Shown here: positions 45,366 to 52,280 of the stretch, in pieces | How the letters are laid out: every line of letters starts with the position of its first letter | Numbering within the stretch: position 1 is the first letter of the stretch | NCBI RefSeq assembly: GCF_023516615.1 | Contig: NZ_JAMGBF010000087.1 | Span: 1-64,000, forward strand | Source: Streptomyces panaciradicis | GTDB lineage: Bacteria > Actinomycetota > Actinomycetes > Streptomycetales > Streptomycetaceae | Reading direction: 5' to 3' | DNA length: 64,000 nucleotides | Notes under the pieces: model-generated | What the model was told of the DNA's origin: nothing | The model's database searches: none | The model's input: the letters and a program-made list of their open reading frames with translations, nothing else | Position numbers and translations under genes: made by a program

Positions 45366-45884
45366 TCAGGCGCCGGCGGCCCGCCCTGCACGCTCGCCAC
45401 GCTCGGCCTCGCCGAGGACGCTCCCGAGCGCCCCCAAGGAGCCCTGATCTCCCAGGTCCTCCCGGGATCGGAGGGAGGAGTCGTCTCCCCCCGCGCCACC
45501 TCCGGTTCGCCCCTGCTCGATCAACTGCTGCACGAGGCGGACGAGTTCGGCGGGCTCGAAGGGCTTGGCGAGGAACGCGTCGACACCGACGTCGAGGCCG
45601 GTCTCGACCTCGTAGGAGGTGCAGGCGCTGACGATGGCGAGGGGAAGGTCACAGGTACGCGGGTCGGAACGCAGCCGGGCGGCGGTGCGCAGCCCGTCCA
45701 GGCGAGGCATGACCACGTCGAGGGTCACGACATCCGGCCGCACCTGATGAACGACATCCAGACACTCGGCACCATCGGCCGCGGTCACGACCTCGAGCCC
45801 CTCCAGCTCGAGATTGACCCTGATCAACTGCCGGATGACCTTGTTGTCGTCCACAACAAGAACCCGGCCCGAAGTGCCTGGCAC
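45366..45884 (-). CDS. Orphan single-domain response regulator (CheY-like)
   Basis: 172 residues. One receiver domain: VLVVDDNKVIRQLIRV, phosphoacceptor Asp in DVVTLDVVMPRLDGLR (about residue 56), switch region AIVSACTSYEVE and FLAKPFEPAELVRLV. It has no output domain, only a Gly/Ser/Arg/Glu-rich tail of about 50 residues, and no kinase gene is adjacent. The start is GTG 45884, (M)PGTSGRVLVVDD; the frame is open upstream but turns into non-coding composition. The partner is unknown. Confidence 0.88.
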   Translation of the reverse strand: MPGTSGRVLVVDDNKVIRQLIRVNLELEGLEVVTAADGAECLDVVHQVRPDVVTLDVVMPRLDGLRTAARLRSDPRTCDLPLAIVSACTSYEVETGLDVGVDAFLAKPFEPAELVRLVQQLIEQGRTGGGAGGDDSSLRSREDLGDQGSLGALGSVLGEAERGERAGRAAGA

Positions 45885-46198
45885 AACTCGAGAGTAGGTC
45901 GAGACAGGCCACCGCGTCCGGGTTTTCCACACTTCCGCCCCGCGCGGGGGAACGGGACGGCGGACGGCCGAACCCGCCCCGAGAGAAACCTTCCAGGGCA
46001 TCGCCACACGCCTGCGCGGGCCGCGTTCACGCACCGTCGACACCGACACCGGCCGCCCGGGGCCCCAAGCCCACACCCTGAACTGGAAACCCGTAACTCG
46101 TAGGACCGACGCCCGGCCGGACCTCAGTAAACCTGTTCATGAACACCCCGAGGGAGCTGGTAGGGTTCTACCCGTCGCCGCCAAGCAGGCGCCGATAC
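45885..46198. other. Intergenic region upstream of tRNA-Arg
   Basis: 314 bp with no gene. It holds a perfect 12-bp palindrome TGTTCATGAACA at 46134-46145, about 55 bp before the tRNA, and a possible -10 box TAGGGT at 46161-46166 for the tRNA promoter. The promoter of the leftward orphan receiver gene should also be here. Nothing else was recognised. Confidence 0.5.
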
Positions 46199-46270
46199 GC
46201 CCCCGTAGCTCAGGGGATAGAGCAACGGCCTCCGGAGCCGTGTGCGCAGGTTCGAATCCTGCCGGGGGCA
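46199..46270 (+). tRNA. tRNA-Arg (anticodon CCG)
   Basis: The cloverleaf folds completely: acceptor GCCCCCG/CGGGGGC, D-arm GCTC/GAGC, anticodon stem ACGGC/GCCGT with loop CTCCGGA (anticodon CCG, reading CGG), and T-arm GCAGG-TTCGAAT-CCTGC. CCA is not encoded. CGG is one of the commonest Arg codons in this genome. In S. coelicolor the equivalent interval carries a large insertion, so this tRNA is a probable integration site. Confidence 0.97.
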
Positions 46271-46288
46271 CCCTGTATGAGGTGCCCA

Positions 46289-46328
46289 AAGACCCCGTCA
46301 CCAGCGGAAACGCTGAGGCCGGGGTCTT
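46289..46328 (+). terminator. Nested hairpin after tRNA-Arg
   Basis: A 9-bp outer stem AAGACCCCG/CGGGGTCTT encloses a tight inner stem CAGCG-GAAA-CGCTG with a stable GNRA-type loop. It begins 18 bp after the tRNA and should terminate its transcript. A further 7-bp repeat GGGCACC/GGTGCCC spans the tRNA 3' end (46266-46272 and 46281-46287). Confidence 0.75.
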
Positions 46329-46479
46329 CGCGTATGTGCAGGCGTATGCGCCCTCGGGACGGCCGTAAGTCGGGGTCTGCGGATGAGGCAGTGGAAAGGA
46401 CCTCAAGAGGTCCTCTCAGTGGTTCTCGGAGTTGCCGGCGCAGTCGCCCGGTCAGGCAGGAAGCTGGGGTGTCAGAGAT

Positions 46480-47160
46480 GTGCGGTTGGATGACGGGGTG
46501 ACCGTTCAAGATGTTGCTCGGCAGTTGCCTGAGATAGTCGTCCTTCGTGAGCACTGCCGGTCCCTGGCCATGCTGGAAGCTTGTCTGAGTCCTGAATGGG
46601 CCGACCGTTACCACTCCTTCGACGACCACTGGTCCGAGGGGGAGTCGATGGCCTCCATGCGGAACGGGGGCGGCGATGAGTACTCCATCGTTTTCTCGGC
46701 TGCCGGCGCCTATGTTCGTGGGTTCGATCATGAATCACCCATGAGTCCCTATGTAGATGACGGGCCGTGGCCTGGAGTGCTCGATGAGGTGCCCGACGTC
46801 TTTCGGTCGTGCGTTGAGGAGCCCGCGTTCTCCGATGACGGCATGCCGCGCGTCACCGCGTGCCTGTGGCGGGAGGCTGGAGACAGTAGTTGGAGAACGG
46901 GGACGATCGTCTTTCCCGACGCGCAGACGGACGACCCTGACGGTGCCGACTATCTCTTCCAACTGTTGGTGGACCGCTCACCGGAGGCGTTTCGGGAGTG
47001 GGCCGAGGACTACTACGAGGTTCCGGTCGACCTGGAGGCCGTTCGGCACGTCTTCTCTTCGCGTCCTCTGACTGAGGAAGTGGTCCGCTCATTGAACTCG
47101 GGCATCGCCCTGGCGGACCTCGCCGGGGACATTGCGGAAATCGGCTATCCAGTGAAGTGA
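46480..47160 (+). CDS. Hypothetical acidic cytoplasmic protein
   Basis: 226 residues, no membrane span or signal peptide, rich in Asp, Glu, Trp and Pro. Recognisable patterns: MRLDDGVTVQDVARQLPEIVVLREHCRSLAMLEA, an MRNGGGDEYSIVFSAAGAYVRGFDHESPMSPY stretch (residues about 55-86) and late RPLTEEVVRSLNSG. I have seen similar sequences in Streptomyces accessory regions but cannot name the family; the style resembles immunity or polymorphic-toxin associated proteins. Its G+C is visibly lower than its neighbours. Start GTG 46480 is uncertain: family-like sequence begins here, but the ribosome site is weak. Confidence 0.72.
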   Translation: MRLDDGVTVQDVARQLPEIVVLREHCRSLAMLEACLSPEWADRYHSFDDHWSEGESMASMRNGGGDEYSIVFSAAGAYVRGFDHESPMSPYVDDGPWPGVLDEVPDVFRSCVEEPAFSDDGMPRVTACLWREAGDSSWRTGTIVFPDAQTDDPDGADYLFQLLVDRSPEAFREWAEDYYEVPVDLEAVRHVFSSRPLTEEVVRSLNSGIALADLAGDIAEIGYPVK

Positions 47161-47205
47161 GGGGTCGGGAAGAACAGCTGATGTCCGGGCGCCCCTTGCC
47201 GCGGG

Positions 47206-47388
47206 GTGCATATGGTTCCTGACCCTCTGGCTGATCGTGGAGGATCGGGTTCCTACGCGGGAGCAGGCTCGTGGCGTGTGGGCATGTTCTATCGCCTCGG
47301 CGGGCTGATGGGGCCCGCCGCTCTACTGGCGTCGGCTGCCTTCGCCACGTACCTCGTCGGCGCGATGGTGTCCGCCTCGCCACCGTGA
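47206..47388 (+). CDS. Small putative membrane peptide
   Basis: At most 60 codons, ending MFYRLGGLMGPAALLASAAFATYLVGAMVSASPP, which contains one membrane span. The true start may be ATG 47284 (34 residues) with CGTGGCGTGTGGG upstream. Its TGA overlaps the GTG of the following reading frame (GTGA), a coupling arrangement seen for real operons. Family unknown; it may be a remnant. Confidence 0.35.
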   Translation: MHMVPDPLADRGGSGSYAGAGSWRVGMFYRLGGLMGPAALLASAAFATYLVGAMVSASPP

Positions 47389-47740
47389 ATGTGCACGAGG
47401 CACGGAAGACGGCGAAGCTCCGGAACATCCAGATGATGCTCAGGCCGCGTGCCCGTGAGCAGGGTGAACGTGGTCTGGTTAACCTCGTTGCGCGTGATGT
47501 TCTGGGCGAGACCTGGCAGCTTCGGATCAAACTTCTGATCGCCAACTACGACTTGTTCAACGAGTACGACCGGGCCGTGGGTGAGGCGGAGTTCCGCAAG
47601 AGCAACTCCTACGCCCTCGTCGGGCCCGCGGGCGTGGGGAGCGAGCGGATCGCCAACTACGTCATCATCCAGGCCGTCGTGGCCGGCCTTCTCGAGCCCG
47701 CCACCCTGACCGGAGCCGCGGGACTGCCGGCAGTTCCGGC
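47385..47740 (+). pseudogene. Coding-like fragment running into ku
   Basis: From GTG 47385 the frame reads as a plausible soluble protein (VNVHEARKTAKLRNIQMM, KLLIANYDLFNEYDRAVGEAEFRKSNSYALVGPAGVGSE, RIANYVIIQAVVAGLL) with Streptomyces-like codons, then loses coding character near 47740. No stop occurs before the frame enters the antisense strand of ku. It looks like the 5' part of a gene cut off when the island end was deleted or joined to ku. The end coordinate is approximate and the family is unknown. Confidence 0.5.
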
Positions 47741-47818
47741 GGAGCAGAGTGTCTGGTTGCACCCGCGTGCGTGGTCGTCGGGCGGGAGCATGCCTTCGCG
47801 TCGGGCCAGGTTTCTCGC

Positions 47819-49051
47819 TCACGCCGACCGCTTGCGCGGCGCCGTCTTCTTGGTCGCCGTCTTCTTCGTCGTCGAGGAACTCGCCGTCTTCTTGGCGGAT
47901 GCCGTCTTCTTCGCCGTCGACGTCGACTTGGACGTCGACTTCCGGGTGGAGGCCGTGGCCTTCTTCGCCGGCGCCGCCGTCTTCTTCGCCGTCGACGTCG
48001 ACTTGGACGTCGACTTCCGGGTGGAGGCCGTGGCCTTCTTCGCCGGCGCCGCCGTCTTCTTCGCCGTCGACGTCGACTTGGACGTCGACTTCCGGGTGGA
48101 GGCCGTGGCCTTCTTCGCCGGCGCCGCCGTCTTCTTCGCCGTCGACGTCGACTTCTTCCCGTCGGTCTGCTTGGGGGTCGAGCGGGAGCTCTTGCGGGCC
48201 GAAAGGCGCGTGACCTCCGCCTTCTCCGCCGCTCCCTCCGCCGCTCCTTCCGCCCCTTCCTCCTCCGCGCCCTCGCCCCGGGACTCCCTCGCCGCCTTCA
48301 CGCTCTTCTCCAGGGCCGCCATCAGGTCCAGCACCTTGCCGCCCCGCGCCGGTTCCGGGGTCTCCGGTGGGGCCTCGCCGGCCGCCTTCGCGGCGACCAC
48401 CTCCTCCAGTGCCTCGCGGTACTCGTCGTGCAGTTCGGTCAGGTCGATCTCGCCCAGCGTGTCCATCAGGGCGTCCGCGAGGTCGAGCTCCTTGTCGTTG
48501 ACCGTGACCTTGGTGTCGGGGGCGACGCCTTCGGGGGCCCGTACCTCGTCCGGCCAGAGCAGGCCGTGCATCGCGATGGCGTCACCGACCACCCGGAGCA
48601 TGCCCAGCCGTTCCTTGCCGCGCAGCGCGAACTTGGCGATCGCCACCTTGTTGCTGCGCTTGAGCGCCTCACGCAGGAGCGTGTACGGCTTGGCGGCCGG
48701 GGCGCCGCCCGCCGCCAGGTAGTACGCCGCGTCCATCTGCAACGGGTCGATCCGGTCCGCCGGCACGAACGCCACGATCTCGATCGTCTTCGCCGTCGGG
48801 AGCGGCAGGTGGGCCAGGTCCTCGTCCGTGATCGGGATGATCGAGCCGTCCGCGTCCTCGTACCCCTTGCCGATCTCCGCCCCGCTGACCTCCTTGTCCT
48901 CCGCCTCGCAGAACTTGCGGTAGCGGATGCGGCCGCCGTCCTCGGTGTGGATCTGGCGGAAGGAGATCGAGTGGTGCTCCGTGGCGTTGACCAGCTTGAT
49001 CGGGATGCTGACCAGGCCGAAGGAGATGGCGCCGTTCCAAATGGATCTCAC
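47819..49051 (-). CDS. ku: Non-homologous end joining protein Ku
   Basis: 410 residues. Homodimeric Ku binds DNA ends and recruits LigD. The core (about 1-260) opens (M)RSIWNGAISFGLVSIPIKLVNATE and contains IRYRKFCEAEDKEV, AAYYLAAG and KPYTLLREAL. The roughly 130-residue C-terminal tail is Lys/Ala/Thr/Ser-rich with three exact 25-residue repeats, probably non-specific DNA binding. Start GTG 49051 is preferred because the family begins here and AAGGG lies upstream; an ATG 13 codons earlier (49090) would leave only 23 bp to ligD. Confidence 0.95.
   Translation of the reverse strand: MRSIWNGAISFGLVSIPIKLVNATEHHSISFRQIHTEDGGRIRYRKFCEAEDKEVSGAEIGKGYEDADGSIIPITDEDLAHLPLPTAKTIEIVAFVPADRIDPLQMDAAYYLAAGGAPAAKPYTLLREALKRSNKVAIAKFALRGKERLGMLRVVGDAIAMHGLLWPDEVRAPEGVAPDTKVTVNDKELDLADALMDTLGEIDLTELHDEYREALEEVVAAKAAGEAPPETPEPARGGKVLDLMAALEKSVKAARESRGEGAEEEGAEGAAEGAAEKAEVTRLSARKSSRSTPKQTDGKKSTSTAKKTAAPAKKATASTRKSTSKSTSTAKKTAAPAKKATASTRKSTSKSTSTAKKTAAPAKKATASTRKSTSKSTSTAKKTASAKKTASSSTTKKTATKKTAPRKRSA
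47904..48152. repeat. Three perfect 75-bp tandem repeats in ku
   Basis: Identical units at 47904-47978, 47979-48053 and 48054-48128 plus a 24-bp partial unit to 48152. Each unit encodes 25 residues of the Ku tail with the pattern KKTAAPAKKATASTRKSTSK. Zero divergence between copies implies recent expansion or ongoing conversion. Confidence 0.96.
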
Positions 49052-49113
49052 CTGCGGCACCCTTTCGGTCGTTTTTTGGTCTTCTGTCATATTTTGCGTG
49101 AGATTCTCATCGT

Positions 49114-49995
49114 ATGACGCCCATCACGGAGGTGGAGGGGAGACGGCTCGCCCTCAGCAACCTGGAGAAGGTGCTGTATCCGCGGTCCGGGTTCACCAAG
49201 GCCGAGGTGCTGCACTACTACGCGGGCAACGCCGAGGTGCTGCTCCCCCACCTGCGGGATCGGCCCGTCTCCTTCCTCCGCTACCCCGACGGGCCGGACG
49301 GGCAGGTCTTCTTCGCCAAGAACGTTCCGCCCGGTACGCCCGACTGGGTCACCACCGCTGAGGTGCCGCGGTCCGAGGGCCCGGCACGCATGGTGCTCGT
49401 GCAGGATCTTGCGTCCCTGATGTGGGCCGCCAATCTCGTCACCGAGTTCCATACGCACCAGTGGCTCGTCCAGGAGCCCGGCGTCGCCGACCGGATCGTC
49501 TTCGACCTCGATCCCGGCGCGCCCGCCACCGTGGTCGACTGCTGCGAGGTGGCCCTGTGGCTGCGCGAGCGGCTGGCCGCCGACGGGATCGACACCTGCG
49601 TCAAGACCTCCGGCTCCAAGGGGCTGCACCTGCTGGCCGCCGTACGGCCGACGCCCTCCGAGCAGGTCAGCGACTACGCCAAGCAGCTGGCCGTCGAGGC
49701 CGAGCGGGCCATGCCCCGGCTCGCCCTGCACCGGATGACCCGCAGCCTGCGGCCGGGCAAGGTCTTCGTCGACTGGAGCCAGAACGCGGCACGCAAGACC
49801 ACCGCCACGCCCTACACCCTGCGCGCCCGCCCCGAGCCCACCGTCTCCGCGCCGGTGACGTGGACCGAGATCGAGATGTGCGAGGCGCCGGGGCAGCTCA
49901 CCTTCCTCGCGCCGGACATCGCCCCTCGCGTCCAGGACTACGGCGACCTGCTGGCACCGCTCCTCGACCGGGCCAACGCCGGCTCACTTCCCTGA
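49114..49995 (+). CDS. ligD: LigD-type DNA polymerase/primase (stand-alone POL domain)
   Basis: 293 residues of the archaeo-eukaryotic primase superfamily, the NHEJ polymerase that fills gaps, preferring ribonucleotides. Motifs: metal-binding DxD in RIVFDLDPG, SGSKGLHLL, and the third acid in KVFVDWSQN; PVSFLRYPDGPDGQVFFAKN is the conserved start region. There is no ligase or phosphoesterase domain, so the ligase must be encoded elsewhere. It is divergent from ku with 62 bp between starts, and both should be controlled from that interval. Confidence 0.96.
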   Translation: MTPITEVEGRRLALSNLEKVLYPRSGFTKAEVLHYYAGNAEVLLPHLRDRPVSFLRYPDGPDGQVFFAKNVPPGTPDWVTTAEVPRSEGPARMVLVQDLASLMWAANLVTEFHTHQWLVQEPGVADRIVFDLDPGAPATVVDCCEVALWLRERLAADGIDTCVKTSGSKGLHLLAAVRPTPSEQVSDYAKQLAVEAERAMPRLALHRMTRSLRPGKVFVDWSQNAARKTTATPYTLRARPEPTVSAPVTWTEIEMCEAPGQLTFLAPDIAPRVQDYGDLLAPLLDRANAGSLP

Positions 49996-49996
49996 G

Positions 49997-50041
49997 CGGC
50001 ACCACCGGCACCACCGGCACCACCGGCACCACCGGCACCAC
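49997..50041. repeat. Five copies of a 9-bp tandem repeat
   Basis: The unit CGGCACCAC is repeated exactly five times between the stops of ligD and the convergent NERD-like gene. It starts one base after the ligD TGA, so loss of that stop would add Gly-Thr-Thr repeats. No stable hairpin is formed. Confidence 0.95.
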
Positions 50042-50048
50042 CGGCCCC

Positions 50049-50852
50049 TCACACCCTCCCCCACGTCCCCCGGTCCCTGGCCATCGCGTGCAGCGCCTCC
50101 ACGTCGGCCGGCTTCAGGACGCCGCCCGTGCGGGACAGGCCCTCGATCTCCGTGTCGCGCAGGACGCGGACCTCGCGGGGCGGGGCGGGGACCGCGACGT
50201 CCGCCGGGGCGACCAGCACCAGGACCGGACGGACCTCGGCGGTCAGGGCGTAGGACGCGCGGTCGGCGTCGGCGCGGACGCGGCGCAGCAGGGGCTGGGG
50301 GTCGCGCCGGCCCAGGGTGACCATGGGGTCGGCGATCGTCACCCGCTGTTTGCGGGCGGGCAGGGTGTGCAGGGCGAGCAGGCCGCCGGGGCCGATCGCC
50401 AGGTGGTGGATGCGGTCGCCGCCCGGGAGCGGGACGGAGTGCAGGGCGTGCCAGCCCGCGCCGTCGAGGCGGTCCAGGGCGTCGCCGACCGTCTGTTCCG
50501 CCGCCAGGGCCCGGCGCCGTGGGTCCGGTCGCAGGCGGTGGGGCGGGCCGGGATCGCGGTCCAGGGAGACGATCAGGGCCTCGCCGGGCCGGTTGGGGGC
50601 CAGGTCGTCGTCCGGGTGGAGGGAGAGCCTGGCCAGCTCGGCCGGTGTGGGCACCGGGGGCGGGCCCACCGCCACCGGTCCGGTGAGGAAGGGGCCGAGC
50701 ACTTCCAGTACCTCGTCCCTCTCCTCCTCGCTGAGCAGGTTGATCCTGGCCGCCTCACGGTCGTACCAGGCGATGTTCCGGCCGTCCGTACGGCTCACGT
50801 AGAGCCGTTCCTGACCATGTCGCCAGGTCGGTATGACGCGCAGTCCGTTCAT
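50049..50852 (-). CDS. NERD-like domain protein
   Basis: 267 residues, cytoplasmic. The central part, LDRLDGAGWHALHSVPLPGGDRIHHLAIGPGGLLALHTLPARKQRVTIAD (about 125-174), resembles the nuclease-related domain pattern with a hairpin ending GPGGxxALxT, but the usual Asp before HL is His here, and the Glu-x-Lys pair is not obvious. The N-terminus (IPTWRHGQERLYVSRTDGRNIAWYDRE) is typical of a Streptomyces family. A basic Arg-rich middle could bind nucleic acid. Catalysis is doubtful. Confidence 0.7.
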   Translation of the reverse strand: MNGLRVIPTWRHGQERLYVSRTDGRNIAWYDREAARINLLSEEERDEVLEVLGPFLTGPVAVGPPPVPTPAELARLSLHPDDDLAPNRPGEALIVSLDRDPGPPHRLRPDPRRRALAAEQTVGDALDRLDGAGWHALHSVPLPGGDRIHHLAIGPGGLLALHTLPARKQRVTIADPMVTLGRRDPQPLLRRVRADADRASYALTAEVRPVLVLVAPADVAVPAPPREVRVLRDTEIEGLSRTGGVLKPADVEALHAMARDRGTWGRV

Positions 50853-50960
50853 GCACCATCACCCCTCGACCATGGGAACAGGCGGGGTGCTCCATCGGCA
50901 AGAACCCGGCTACCTTTGAGAACAGTTGGGCCCCGCTGGAGGGGAGTTGGGGAGGCGTGA

Positions 50961-51467
50961 TTGCGTACCCGCAGAAAACAACCCGACGTACCGGCTCCGG
51001 AAAGCCCCTGGAACGAGATCGTGCCCGGCCTGTGGATGGGCGGGCACGAGTTCCGGAGCCGGACCGGACTACTGGAGACCGCCGTCGTACGGGATGAGTT
51101 CGATCTCGTGCAGACCCTGTTGCGACTGCCCGGATACGGTCCCGGTCAGGGCGTCGAGCACCATGTGTGGCCCATTCCGGACGGGCCGCTGGACGGGACG
51201 CAGCTCGCGGGGGTGATCCGCCTGGCGCGGGCCGCGAGCGAGGCGCTGGAGGAGGGCCGCACGGTCCTCGTCCGCTGTTACCACGGGTACAACCGCTCGG
51301 GTCTGGTGGTCGCGCACGCGCTGGTGCGGCGCGGGCACACGACGGAGGAGGCGATCCGGCTGATCCGGGCCCGGCGCTCGCCGTGGGCGCTGCACAACGA
51401 GCTGTTCGTCGACTATCTGCGGGCCGGGCTGCCGACGGCCCGGCTGCTGGAGGAGCTGGCCGAGTAG
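50961..51467 (+). CDS. Dual-specificity-type protein phosphatase
   Basis: 168 residues. The active-site loop RCYHGYNRSGLV gives Cys106-x5-Arg112, followed by the helix VVAHALVRRGHTTEEAIRLIRARR typical of DSP/PTP enzymes; IPDGPLD holds the general-acid Asp upstream. The N-terminus PWNEIVPGLWMGGHEF is the classic DSP start strand. TTG 50961 is the start, with GGGGAGG 8 bases upstream. Expected to dephosphorylate Tyr, Ser or Thr phosphoproteins in the cytoplasm; target unknown. Confidence 0.92.
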   Translation: MRTRRKQPDVPAPESPWNEIVPGLWMGGHEFRSRTGLLETAVVRDEFDLVQTLLRLPGYGPGQGVEHHVWPIPDGPLDGTQLAGVIRLARAASEALEEGRTVLVRCYHGYNRSGLVVAHALVRRGHTTEEAIRLIRARRSPWALHNELFVDYLRAGLPTARLLEELAE

Positions 51468-51560
51468 CGAGGTAATCGTTTCTCCGGCGCCATAGGGTGT
51501 ACTGGGCCACCGATCGTTCTCAGCCACAGGATCAGCCGCCGGATCAGTCACAGGAGTCCC

Positions 51561-52280
51561 GTGCCCCGCCCCCTCCGCACCGTCCTCGCCGCGGTCGCCG
51601 TCACGCTGCTGGCGGCGACGGCGGCCGGCTGCGGTGACGCGGGCGGGCTGGAGGGGGCCGGGTCGACGCCGACCGCGACCAGCCCGGCGAAGCTGTGGCC
51701 GAACCTCGCCCCCGCGTCCAGTCCGGCCTGGGACTACGACAACGGCGAGGCCGAGGCGATGCACCTCACCGCGCCCGGCGGCGACATCCGTGAGGTGCCG
51801 CCGGTGGATCTCGTACGGCGGGAGATCGCCCAGCATCCGGGCGACTACGCCGGGTCGAAGGCGCCGTACCGCGTGACGGCCCGCCGGATGGCCGACTGCG
51901 GCAGGAAGCCCGCCGGCAGCGGGTGCCCGCTGCTCAAGGCCTACTACCGGGATCTGACGGGGGACGGGAAGCCGGAGCTGACGCTGGGCTTCCGGCTGCT
52001 GCCCGGCAACCAGACGGCCGTACGCGTGTACACCGTCGAGGCCGGCCGGGTGGTGCAGGTGATGTCCAACAACGACGCCGTCAGCGGGGTCGAGCTGGCC
52101 GGGCGGTCGGTGATCATCCACGCGCCGTCCGACCTCGCGGACTACGAGTACCGCTTCCAGTGGACCTGGGACCCCGAGCAGAAGGTGATGCTGCTCACCC
52201 ACGACGAGATGCTGCACATCGGCAGGAGAGAGCACGACCGCGGGCACACCGGACGGCCGACCCCCTCGGTGACCCCGTGA
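51561..52280 (+). CDS. Lipoprotein coupled to a sensor kinase
   Basis: 239 residues. The signal ends in the lipobox ATAAGC, so the Cys near residue 24 should be lipidated. The mature domain is soluble with two Cys (MADCGRKPAGSGCPL) and a YRDLTGDGKPELTLGFRLLPG strand pair resembling a calcium-site-like D-x-T-x-D-G loop. GTG 51561 follows CAGGAG. The stop overlaps the GTG of the kinase (GTGA). Its coupling suggests it modulates the kinase, as the CseA lipoprotein does for CseC in S. coelicolor. Confidence 0.88.
   Translation: MPRPLRTVLAAVAVTLLAATAAGCGDAGGLEGAGSTPTATSPAKLWPNLAPASSPAWDYDNGEAEAMHLTAPGGDIREVPPVDLVRREIAQHPGDYAGSKAPYRVTARRMADCGRKPAGSGCPLLKAYYRDLTGDGKPELTLGFRLLPGNQTAVRVYTVEAGRVVQVMSNNDAVSGVELAGRSVIIHAPSDLADYEYRFQWTWDPEQKVMLLTHDEMLHIGRREHDRGHTGRPTPSVTP

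Noticed and set aside
45885..46198. Possible small gene upstream of tRNA-Arg
   Set aside because: Frames here are antisense-like extensions of the receiver gene, with no start/ribosome-site pair.
47904..48152. CRISPR-like repeat array
   Set aside because: Units are directly adjacent, 75 bp, in frame and encode the Ku tail; no spacers.
49052..49090. Upstream ATG as Ku start
   Set aside because: The 13 extra residues have no family match, and GTG 49051 has a ribosome site and the family-typical first residues RSIWNGA. Kept as an alternative only.
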